The position numbers and the translations under genes are program-made. The notes below the pieces were generated by a model, which saw only the letters and a program-made list of their open reading frames with translations, made no database searches and was not told the DNA's origin. From Polychytrium aggregatum (taxonomy: Eukaryota; Chytridiomycota; Chytridiomycetes; Polychytriales), in assembly GCF_025602895.1 (NCBI RefSeq), contig NW_026516343.1, forward strand, positions 1-64,000: a DNA stretch of 64,000 bases, given 5' to 3'. Shown here piece by piece: positions 54,647 to 64,000 of the stretch (position 1 is its first letter; every line of letters begins with the position of its first letter).

Positions 54647-55693
54647 GACGGTGTGGTATCTGGTTCCGCTGACGGGGCTGGATTTTTCGCCTGTGTCCTG
54701 ACAACACCAAGACGGCGATATCGACGGATGGAGCGAGGGGAGGCGGCATCGGCGAGGGGAAGGACGAGGGGAGCGCCTTTTGTCGGTCTGGGCAGCCAGG
54801 AGATGGCGACTTGGTCTGGCTGCTTGCCAGATTGCATTGAGCGAATGCTCTTGCTTCCTCTCAGGGTGCTGAGTCTGCCAGCGTGACCGGCTCTGTGCTT
54901 GGGCGGTGGGTCTGGCTGTTGCCCCTCGATGCTGTGCTGTTGCCTCGCCCAGCAAGCTGCTTGCAAATCCACTGTTCAGCCAGCGAACAGTTCACTCGGT
55001 GGGAACACATGGGCAAGCTTGACACTCGTATGTCTTTGTTTGTGTCTGGCTGGGGGATATTCATTGTGGCCACCAACAGCACAAATCACACCACGGCACA
55101 CAACGCACCACAGCACAAATCGCCCCCTCACCCAGACGAAGAATAATCCGTCCGCAGACCAGGGACAGGCTCGATTTGGTCTCTTGGACAGAGGTTGATG
55201 ATGATCCTGGTATGAGGACACCAACTCTGACCAGGATGGTCGGGCCGGGCGATTTGCTCGTCTGGTTCTGGGCTTCTGTGTGCTCAATCCCCCTCCCTCG
55301 CGTCCACTGGACATTCCCAAATACAACCCAATGGCTGTCTCTTTGGACACTGCTTGTACGGCGGATGGCCGCGGAATCGACATCAGTGCGGCCCTTGCCA
55401 ACATCCCTGCTGGATGTCGGCGTTCTGCAAACTCGCTCCTGCCTCGTTCCCAGGCCACATCCACGTGATATCAATCACGTGTCAATAATCACGTGTCGTC
55501 GCCTCGCTCAACAGAAAAATTTTCGCGGTCTGATCGCATCCGCAATGACTATGAGCCCGATCGACTCTGCCAAAGTCAGGCTCTGCATCAACCGCTCGCG
55601 GCAGGCCCGATCGTCCCTCGAGAAGCTCAGTCAATCGACAGTCTCTCCAGCCGCATTACCGCGCGATATTACGGCATCTCTGCAACTATCGCC
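54647..55693. promoter_or_regulatory. Divergent upstream region of reductase and mL38 genes
   Basis: No supported gene. Promoter sequence for two outward-facing genes; the E-box cluster at 55462 lies near its right end. Confidence 0.45.
55462..55495. promoter_or_regulatory. Three CACGTG E-boxes at 14-bp spacing
   Basis: CACGTG at 55462-55467, 55476-55481 and 55490-55495, each starting 14 bp after the previous one and the last two preceded by TCA/ATC. They sit about 200 bp upstream of the mL38 start. CACGTG is bound by bHLH factors such as Cbf1. Regulation of the mitochondrial ribosomal gene is inferred. Confidence 0.6.
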
Positions 55694-58506
55694 ATGTCTC
55701 TGCTGAGATTGAAGCCTCACGCCGCTCTCAAGGTACGACTGCGAGTCCAAGCTCAGTGCCGATATGCAGCAGGTGGCCGGCCTCGAGGAACGGGAGGGTC
55801 TTCAAAGGGGATTTCCCAGTGAACCAGGCCACTCAAGCTACGGCGATAGATTATTTGGTATCGCCGCTCAGCTCAGCGCTTGTTTGCCCACCCACCAAGT
55901 CGATCGGATCTAGACTCAGCATCGGCTTCGACTTTGGATCGCGGTGGCATTGGCGATTGGGAAAATGAGCCATATACCTCGGTTTGACGCCGGTCCACTG
56001 ATCTTTTGCTGCATCCGACATCTGTATTTCATTCGCTCCCTTGTGCAGCGATCGGTGGCCACCATTGCGTCGCGCCAGCCCACCAAGATTGCCGCATCAG
56101 CGGCCGAGCAGTTCCAAACACCACCTGTTGGCGTGAATGCCGCCTATGACCAGGCCGTCAAGGTTTTGGAGAAGCACAGAGAGGTGCTCAAAGCACAGAT
56201 CGAGGATCTCAAGGTGAAGCAGGGATCTAGCGATGCCAAAGCCACGGCCCACCTCGACAAGCTCATTGTGTCCAAGGAGACCGAGCTCGAGTACACTTTT
56301 CCCGAGAACCACTGGCAGTTCTACAACAACCGCTGTAAGCACGCATGCCACATCCCCATACTCGTTTCGAATATGGCTGGTGCATAGGCTATAAGCCGGA
56401 AGTCAGCTGTCGCACCGCCATTCCGTTCGTGCTGGTCACGCATGCGGCCGTTGTCTTGGCCTTGGAGGGCGATGTGCCAAGCACCCTGCGTATTTCGCCA
56501 TATATGGGCCGTTTCACGGATCCATGCCAGCACACTCACATATCGACCAACAACTGTGAACACCGACGCAGACGACATCAACAAGGACATCTTCCGATCG
56601 CTCCATGCCAAGCGGTACAAGTCCTATGTTATCCCGCGGCTGCTCCGACAGTCCGAAGCCCTCGGCATCGTCGGTGACGCCCTGGTGGCCCCGCTCAGCC
56701 CCCCGATCTATCTGGAGGTCAACTTTCCCAGCACCAAGTGGTTCGGCGCCTACGGACACCCGATTCCTCCCAACTGGGCCTTGTACTCGCCCGAGGTCAC
56801 AATCACCGTGCCCGACGACTCCGAGGGCTTCTACACTCTTATGATGGTGGATCTGGGTAGGCTTCGTGTAGATACGCATATAGATCCCCGCATCATGAAT
56901 CTGCAAAGTGGCGGTTCGGTCGACAGTGTGGCTGGACGTCCTGCCTCGTGTTCTGATAGCGTGTACTGATCGTCTCCATTTCTGCGGCTGTGTGATCTCC
57001 TCAGATCGAGTCAACGTTGAGTCAGGAACGTTTGAAGAGTGGTGCCACTGGCTCGTGTGAGTACCGCCATAGCGATCTGTCGTGAAATGTCTCGGTGTGG
57101 GACTCAGCGTGGAGTGGTGCGCATCCTTGCTCCCGCTTCATGCGCTTGATCGACTTGCGTCTGCACGCGAGCACAGCTGAACGGCAGATCGTGCTCTAAT
57201 CAAATTTATCCATTCCCGCATCGATGGCCCTCCCGATGACAGCACCGACATTCCTGTCAAGTCTCGGCTGGTGATTCCTGGTGGATCATCGCCTTTCCTT
57301 GGCCCTCCCACCGACGATACTCGTGTTGCTATTGAATCGGCAAAGAACAACATGGCCACTCATCCCACTGCGCCCGAGACTCCCGTCACGATTCCCGGAA
57401 ATGTCATCTTTGACTACGTGCCCCTGCACCCCCCTCACCAGAACCCCGCACGCCACAGCCGGTACTTCATCGGTGCCTACCGACAGCCGCAAGGCCAGGG
57501 CCAGATCGACGTTGCAGCCCTCAAAAAGTCAATCCAGGAGAAGATTGCATCCGCGGATGCGACCGAGACTCGGGGCACTTTTGAGCAAATGTACATTGGC
57601 GAAGCAGAGAAAAAGATCCAAACCCAGGAGCGGTAAGACTGGTTCATAGTGGCGGCGGAGTGATATGCATCCACGACCGCGACAGCGTATTTGCAAACTT
57701 GCTGACCGCTCGCGTTTCCTCCACTACGACAGTGCCGCCGTTACTCCGTCGTGGGGCTTTGCCAAGACCCATGGCCTGGAGCTCCAGGGCTACGGATTCT
57801 TCACCTCCATGTGGAACCTGTACACACCTGACATTTTCACCCGACTTGGTATGTCGTACTGTTCTGCTTGGCGCGCGGCTCCGTTGCTCCGGATGCCCAT
57901 CCCTTTGGACGTTGTGACTTTGAATGTTGTAGAGATAGATGCCTCAGAAACCCCAAGCCCCTGCGACTCTATAGAATCAGTTGCGCTCATCGGGCTGGAT
58001 ATTCATGTCTCTGACGCCTGCTCGGCTGCTTCACCGCATTCCCAACAGGCATCCACGAGCCTGTCTACGGCGAGCTGCCCAAGAACCCGAAGCAGTTCAT
58101 CAAGCAGGTCCAGACGGCCTCCGAGATGTTTGCCAAGCTGCCCGGTCCGTTGACTACTCTGGAGGTCTCTGAGCTCCAGCACATCAACAAGGGCACCAAG
58201 GCCACGCCGCACAAGCCTCGCGTGACTATGAAGACCCTCGAGGTCGAGAAGCTGAAGCAGGACGATCAGGCACAGCTCCGCGCCAGGGCGCAAAAGATTG
58301 CTGAGAAGGAGAAGAGCTCGGTTGACGACGTCCTCAAGACTATTGCTGCCAAGGAGGCCGAGTGGCAGCAATCTGCGAAGCTGCCAAGACTGACAACCAT
58401 TGGTGCCGTCTCTGTTGTGAAAAACAAAGTTAACGATGTCGCCACTGCCGATGGCGAAAAGACGGCCCAGGCCAAGACCCGTCGCTACAAGTATTTGAAC
58501 GTCTAA
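55694..58506 (+). CDS. MRPL35: Mitochondrial large-subunit ribosomal protein mL38 (PEBP fold)
   Basis: Exons: 55694-55732, 56049-56334, 56572-56856, 57006-57057, 57243-57632, about 57686-57848 and 58049-58506, about 555 aa. The N-terminus (MSLLRLKPHAALKRSVATIASR) suits a mitochondrial presequence. The PEBP core reads YSPEVTITVPDD, FEEWCHWLVTDIP, FDYVPLHPPHQ, RYFIGAY, then TPSWGFAKTHGLELQGYGFF and IHEPVYGEL, as in yeast Mrpl35/human MRPL38. The join from exon 5 to 6 is not clean: the consensus donor at 57633 and acceptor at 57685 leave the wrong phase for the homologous frame. A charged C-terminal extension of about 110 residues is longer than in relatives. Confidence 0.82.
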
Positions 58507-59205
58507 GGACAATTCCCCTCCCATCGCAATACACGCTGCACTTGACATCTATATCCGTGACTGCCTTCGTTGCCAGTCACCGTCGCCGGCTGCCGCACTC
58601 GTGGTTTGTCCCTCAGCGTCGTGGCTCGAGGTGCTGGTCAGAGACGATACACCGTGGGGCGACGACTGGGCCTGTGTTGGGCGTCCAAGATTACGTTGAT
58701 GTTGCACTGTTGTGCTGTCGGAGACATGCGGGGCATTGATAGCAGATGGTACGACAGCGGCGATGACGGATCAATAGCACACCATTCGCCCGTGTCATTT
58801 GATAGCCACAGATGTCTTTGATCTTGAGCTTCGGTTGTGTCTTGGACTGATCGTCATGTGTAACACGACCCAATCGGCGGGAGCGGGGTGGCAAACAATG
58901 TCAAGCGTCCTTCCGTTGCCTGTCTGCAGAATGAGACGACATATCGCTCGGATGCTTCTGGGAATCGGAGGGAGCTCCTCCTTGCCGAATGCCCCTCGGC
59001 TTGATCACCGCCTACGCCTCTCAGATGTCGTGGAGCTAGTTGGGATACGATACCTATCTGTCTTTGCCTCCAACGACACTCCGGAAGCGGTGAATATCGA
59101 ATCTCTGGCGCCTCGGTGCTTATTGCCAACAGCCCCCTTCCACGCATCTGGCCAGCCTACCGACACGCTTCATCGTCGGAGGTCAAGCAGCCCGACGCCA
59201 ACCGG
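58507..59205. other. Intergenic, no supported gene
   Basis: 3' flank of mL38 and upstream region of the seven-helix gene. Nothing recognised. Confidence 0.4.
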
Positions 59206-60681
59206 ATGGCGATGCCATCAAGTCCCAGCGGAGATATCGATGAGCAAATGTCGATCATCCTGCAATTTTGTGTGTTGACCCTGTCGGGCTTTATCCAGCT
59301 TGGGGTCGTCGTCATGGCCGTGCACAAGCTCTACAACCACTACTCAAGCACATGCATATACTCCCTGTGCGTGGCTCTTGTAAGTGCGCCTCTCAAGCGA
59401 CGACGTTGCCTGGAAGTCGACGCTGTCGGCACTTTGGGGGGGGGTCGATCCCGTACTATGGCTATGCTGGTGCGAGCTCACCAGCGGAGCTCTGTAACTT
59501 GCCTTTGGGATGACTGACTCCGCGACCCTGTCCGGATAGCTCTTCCTGGTGTTCATCATCTCCCAATATTTTACCGTCGTTCCCGAAGCGCGACAAGCCA
59601 ACAATGAGTCGGTGACGGCATCGATGGTGAGGTGCTCTGCGGAACAGGTGCATCTTCGGGGGCCGCGTTCACTCGGAACCCACGATGCTCTCATGCTGAC
59701 TCTGTTCTTTGGGGCTTTCATCCTTTCCCCACCAGATTGCTATTGATTTTTGGGCCAACCAGGTTGGAATTGTGACGGTGCCCTTTGCGGGCGGGCTCCA
59801 GCTCATCTTGATTTACCGCAAGTTTTCCGAATTCCAGCCGATCTTTGGGCATAGCACCGTTTGGGTAATCACATCCTTGAGTCGTTGGGATGACGCCGTG
59901 CTTGGCCAGGGAACGACTGCCGGATCAAAGCATTCCCCGGCGACGAGATGACCTCGAACTCTGAGGGCTCATCTACATCGCCGTTCGCATCCATGCTCAC
60001 ACCCACGTGTCTTTCTTTCATTCTTGGTATCGTCCGCAAACAGCAAGACAGGTTGTTTTGGACGACCCTCCTACTTGTCGTCATCGCCAACATTGTCCTG
60101 GCCGAGATTCCGTCGATTATCGCGCTAGGCATTGCCAATATCGGGCTGTTCTTCTATCTTACAATCTGCACGTTGGTGATGTGCATCGTATTCCTTCGCA
60201 ACATCGAAAGAGTGTCTCGTCTCGACGATAGCACCGCGTCTCGGAAAAAGTCACGGCACTCCTCGCGAGCGTACCTGGAGCCATGGGTCAAGAACCTGCT
60301 CTGGTTTAACTTTGGAAACTGGTTTGTAAAGCTGAGAGGCAGCGAAGCAGAAATGGCTGTGGTTGTGGCCGGTGATGCACATGCTCCCCCCCCCCATGTA
60401 TCTTTGACGGACGGTGGTTGTTGGCCTGCGATCCTCGACACTCACGCAGTACTTCCCCCCGTTTATACAGCCTTGTGACCACAGCGGTGTTCATCGCCGG
60501 ATCCTTGCTATACCAATCCTATCCAAACCTCAGCAACGTCTTTATTGACGCACTCATTCTGGGAGCAATCTCATACCAGATCTCCTGCCTGGTATTCATC
60601 TACAATGTGCTGCCGTCCAAGCTGGTGTCGACCGCCAATAAGCTCTCTCAGCCAAACTTGAAGGAGATGGGAATATCTTAG
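59206..60681 (+). CDS. Second seven-helix membrane protein, unknown family
   Basis: Five exons: 59206-59379, 59540-59626, 59736-59864, 60044-60321 and 60450 (or 60471)-60681. The first four joins are phase 0 and the last is phase 2; about 299 aa. Hydrophobic segments include ILQFCVLTLSGFIQLGVVVM, the exon 1-2 join (SLCVALLFLVFIISQYF), VGIVTVPFAGGLQLILIY, WTTLLLVVIANIVLA, IANIGLFFYLTICTLVM, LVTTAVFIAGSLLY and ALILGAISYQISCLVFIY: seven in all. The loop between helices 5 and 6 is Ser/Arg/Lys-rich. It is not alignable by eye with the protein at 38.9 kb. Two acceptors are possible for the last exon, both in frame. Confidence 0.6.
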
Positions 60682-60971
60682 TGTGTCCTGGTTGGCCCAA
60701 TATACCAAGGCACACGCCATCTGTTCGTCGTCGTTGATTCTGCATTGCATTTCCTCAGCGCGGCATGCAGAGATCGAGTCAGTTGCCGCTCTTGCCCCTC
60801 TTGCCCTTCGTGCCGCTCGCCGTTGCATTTCGTGTGGGAGGTTCGAACAATGACAACTCGGGGCTGCTCCTTGGTTCATCATCATAGCTGCTACGCATAT
60901 TTTATACAGTACCTAGCGCCCTTTGCCACAATCAAACTGCCCCGTGCATATCTCCGAGCTGAGTCAGCGGT
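60682..60971. other. Short convergent intergenic region
   Basis: 3' ends of two convergent genes meet here. Nothing else seen. Confidence 0.4.
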
Positions 60972-63113
60972 CTATGAGTGCGATCCGTCTATCAGCCCTC
61001 TGAGCAGTCGCCTCAGAATGATCCGATCCGCTTCCTGTGAGCAGAGTGTCTGCGTCTCAACGATCTCACTATGTGACGATGACTGCCCTTGCACAAGGCG
61101 AGCAAGCGCATAGCGGAGCGACATCTGCCCGAGAAGAAAGCCCATGGCTGTGTTGACCTGGAGAGACTTTGGCCTGTGCGGCCGTCGGATGTAAAACTTG
61201 ACGGGCAGCTGGAGAGACGGCAGACGCTGGGAGTGAGCTCAGCCTCCGCACATCTCCCTCACAATCCTTGTGTATTCGCAACGACAGAGCAGGCGACACT
61301 CACCTCGTTCTGCAGATCCAGGGCAATGCGTCGAGTCGAGCGTTGGATCTCCTCGTCAACCATCTCAAAGAATATCGAGATGGAGATCTCTTCCGAGAGG
61401 ACAGATTGCGCCTGTATTTTTTCGTCGCGGATACATGTTCAGTCGTGTGCTATGGACATGGACAGACGGACGGAGGCTGTCCTCTCCTTCCTTCTGCAAA
61501 CAAGCACGGGTCGAGTGTGCCTCGGCTGTCTCTCGAGCTCCTCGACAAGGCGAAATACCGAGACCACGTACAATTTCCATGTCATTGTAGACTTCGTTCA
61601 GGACATGGCTGAAAATGCGTTCAGAAGCCTCCTGCAGGATGTGCTCGTTGACGATGGTCTTGACGAGCTCCCGGACGACTTCACAGCACTCTTCTCGGAC
61701 AACCGGGTCAACGATGCTCTCGAGGATTGCTAGTGGTAGAGGTGGCTCAGGAACGTATCTGCGCTGGATGGCAGTAAAATGGTGTCAGCCATAGCCGGTG
61801 ACATTCGTAACTGGTTCCGCTTGGACCAGATGCCGAGGCCGAGACACACCAGCTGTACGACTGCCGGCTGTTGGGTGGCTCATGAATGGCTCCAACGGCA
61901 CGAACATACTCGGCTGCGAGCTCCTCGATAGCCTCGGACACAATGAGGGGGATCTCATCACACAGGGCCTCTTCGATGATGTGATATTTGATGTAGAGGC
62001 AGCGAAAGGCTTTGGTCCGGAACACCTGGGCGATGTATGGATACTGGATCATGAGAACGGAGGAACCGGACTGCCATCGGCTTTCTTTGCCACACTCGTT
62101 GACGCTATCCGGCAGGATGTTGAAGCAGGGTGTGCATGTGCATGCGTGGATGAATGCATGAGTGTACTTACTGGGGCATAAGACTCTTCAGAAACTTCGA
62201 CGAGAATGTCCGGAATGACTTCCTGTTCAGCCAGACACGACGTTTGCAAGTTGGGTAAGGACGAGCAGTCTCGTCAAAACGACTCGGCTTCAGCCATGGG
62301 TGACCACCGACCTCGTGCAGAGCACAAGAGCAAAGGATACAGAGCCGGGAGCTTTGGGACACTTACGCTCTTGAGCACTTGGTCTATCAGTCTCTCCACG
62401 AAATACTGAAGCGGGTTGCGCTCGCGTGCGATCGGATTGAGCTTGGTATCGATGAAGTCGCGCTTCACAAGCCATCGCCGGATGTACTTTTGTAGCACAA
62501 TAGCAGCCTGTATCGCGACGGCCAGCAGAATAGGTGATAGACGCAAATTGGATATTATTTTAATAAATATCAATATTCACCTTGGCTGCTCGAGATATAC
62601 TGGCGTGCATCCTTGCTCACGCAGACGACGGCGACGAGTAGCGCTATCGATCAGCCATGGGCAGCAGAGCCGTTTGCATATGCGCATACTTACGCTGTGG
62701 CGTCTCAGTCTCCATTGCCTCTCTTTTTCTTCGCGCCGATGAGATTCATCCTGGCCCCGTCCGTGGATGAGCGATGTCGATGATAGCGTCTGGGACAGTT
62801 CGGGTTGCAGTGACGGGGCACATATCGGCAGCATCGGGAAGAAGGTGGGAGCAAAGGCCAGCGACGGAACGGGGTAGTACGGCAGCACCGGCAAAGCGTT
62901 CGGGTTTGGGACATTCGAGAGGTTTCCGAGCGGGAAGAATGACATCCCCATGGACGGTGCTGCGGCTGGCTCGGCTGCAGGAGAGGCCTGGGTCTCTGCG
63001 TTGACGAGGTCTGGTTTGGTGGGCTCAGGAAGATGGACTCGCGGCAGGGGCTCGAGCACCACGCGCTTGCCAGGGGGATTCCTGGGAAAGCATTGTGACG
63101 ATGGCCGGTTCAT
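60972..63113 (-). CDS. IQ-motif protein, possibly flagellar or cytoskeletal
   Basis: Seven exons: 63113-62694, 62507-62367, 62222-62172, 62043-61859, 61758-61572, 61411-61304 and 61226-60972; phases consistent; 448 aa. Exon 1 is Pro-rich and ends in a basic helix (REEKERQWRLRRHS). Exon 2 contains an IQ motif (AAIVLQKYIRRWLVKRD), which binds calmodulin. The rest is predicted alpha-helical with many Glu and Val (EEALCDEIPLIVSEAIEELA, REECCEVVRELVKTIV), ending in a basic region (FYIRRPHRPKSL). Many flagellar proteins have this pattern and chytrids have flagellated spores, but no specific orthologue was recognised. The exon 4 donor (GTACAG) was chosen for phase. Confidence 0.65.
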
Positions 63114-63403
63114 GATGAGATGCCGCGACGGACAGAGTGCAGCAGTCGAAGCAACCGTCTCGACGGTCGTTGGTGTGGGCGGATCGTCGGGCCGTGGGAA
63201 GCGCCGTCATCCAGCAAAACCAGGAGCGGGGTGGCAGTGCACTCGGGTGGTACACGCCAAATGTCGCTTGATTGGTCGGTTTGGCTGTTTCGTTGTTTGG
63301 CTGTTTCGTTGTTTCGTTGTTTCGTTGTTTGTCAGCCGCGCCGTGCCTGCGACATCTGCCAGCTCGATCGTCTGGGCCGATCCAGATCCGACATCGACCC
63401 AAT
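63114..63403. promoter_or_regulatory. 290-bp bidirectional promoter with TTTCGTTG repeat
   Basis: Separates the divergent IQ-motif and hydrolase genes. A run of (G)TTTCGTTGTTTGGCT-type repeats lies at about 63288-63340, shortly before the hydrolase ATG. Confidence 0.45.
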
Positions 63404-64000
63404 ATGATGATGATGCAGTCGCTGCTGCGATGGCGAACGGGCCCAAGGCCGCCCAAGGCCGTTACTGTTGTACGCCAGCCACTACAATTCGCTGCCCGCC
63501 GATACCACAGAGCGGCACCGGCAGCCGACCATGCTGGCAGCGTCCTCGATTTGGCCTTTGAGCGACACACTCCGGACTCATTCCTGGGCGATGCGGCCGA
63601 GCCGCTTCCGCTGGTGGTTGTGCATGGTCTGTTTGGCAGTGCCCAGAACTGGCGGCGAGTTGCCAGGAATCTTGCCAACAGCCTTGGCACAACAGTCTTC
63701 GCGCTGGTGAGTTCTGGCCGAGACCCGATGCTGCAATCGGGCCTCACATCTCTGTCGCCGCAATGGTCGGAGATGACGAGGACGACTTGTCGATAGGTTC
63801 CGTGCACGATGGACGACTCGCTTCCAGTGCAGTGGAAGCCTTCACTCCGGGCTCGCCCTGGCCTGTCCATGCACCGATATCGTCGTTCCGGCCTGCCTAA
63901 CTCGAATCTGGCTGTCACAGGACCATCGCAACCATGGCTCGTCGCCGTTCTCCCACGGGCACCAGCACACCTTCCATCACATGTCCAAGGACGTATCCCG
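63404..64000 (+). CDS. Mitochondrial-type alpha/beta hydrolase (ABHD11/Imo32-like), 3' end outside window
   Basis: Partial gene. Exon 1 is 63404-63706 (phase 0) and exon 2 starts at 63921 and runs to the window end. It encodes an Arg-rich N-terminus without acidic residues (LLRWRTGPRPPKAVTVVRQP), likely a mitochondrial presequence, then PLVVVHGLFGSAQNWRRVA, the oxyanion-hole HG motif of alpha/beta hydrolases, and across the intron VFALDHRNHGSSPFSHG, matching the 'D.RNHG.SPH' motif of ABHD11 and yeast Imo32. The nucleophile elbow lies beyond the window. The ATG is the first of four in a row; any of them could be used. Confidence 0.8.

Overview
The window looks like nuclear DNA of an early-diverging, chitin-walled fungus, most likely a chytrid. 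Seen directly: GC-rich DNA, genes split by short GT-AG introns (about 50 to 350 nt), a Chs7-type chitin synthase chaperone, a GPI-type chitin deacetylase, a QDE-1-type RNA-dependent RNA polymerase, a mitochondrial ribosomal protein and Fanzor mobile elements. The lineage is inference, because there is no rRNA marker. Exon structures were built by hand from splice consensus, reading phase and family resemblance. They are models, not transcript data.

Layout. 1-4.9 kb is a mobile-element island: an intact Fanzor (eukaryotic TnpB-like RNA-guided nuclease) ORF with a recognisable right end, a decayed second Fanzor copy and an AT-rich stretch holding a CACTA/Plavaka-like transposase fragment. 4.9-6.4 kb is a secreted HExxE protein. 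7.6-8.2 kb is a Fanzor-derived terminal-inverted-repeat element. 8.7-10.5 kb is the chitin deacetylase, divergent from a disordered hypothetical gene (11.7-13.9 kb). 15.4-17.2 kb is CHS7; 18.4-20.7 kb is an F-box/LRR protein; 20.9-22.5 kb is a PQ-loop membrane protein. 22.9-25.2 kb holds two tandem paralogues with a LiaF-like beta-rich C-terminal domain. 26-28.4 kb is an MFS transporter whose last codons lie in a 118-bp inverted-repeat element. 30-32.2 kb is a secreted double-domain purple acid phosphatase. 33.8-37.6 kb is the RdRP. 38.9-40.2 kb is a seven-helix protein.

The second half: a second Fanzor-derived element (41.1-41.7 kb), a membrane-anchored basic protein, a third Fanzor relic (44.0-44.4 kb), an ankyrin protein with a PP1-docking-like motif (44.5-49.2 kb), an 11-exon A-T-R adenylate-forming reductase (50.1-54.6 kb), mitochondrial ribosomal protein mL38 (55.7-58.5 kb), a second seven-helix protein (59.2-60.7 kb), an IQ-motif protein (61.0-63.1 kb) and the start of a mitochondrial-type alpha/beta hydrolase cut by the window end.

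The main system of interest is the Fanzor family. One ORF keeps all catalytic motifs. At least five shorter relatives share its 3' non-coding end and/or its terminal inverted repeats, most flanked by TA dinucleotides. This suggests a TIR transposon carrying an RNA-guided nuclease, with non-autonomous derivatives spread through the window. Host genes show no operon-like logic. Cell-wall and surface functions (CHS7, chitin deacetylase, secreted HExxE protein, phosphatase) are common, and the RdRP indicates an RNA-silencing pathway that could act on such repeats.
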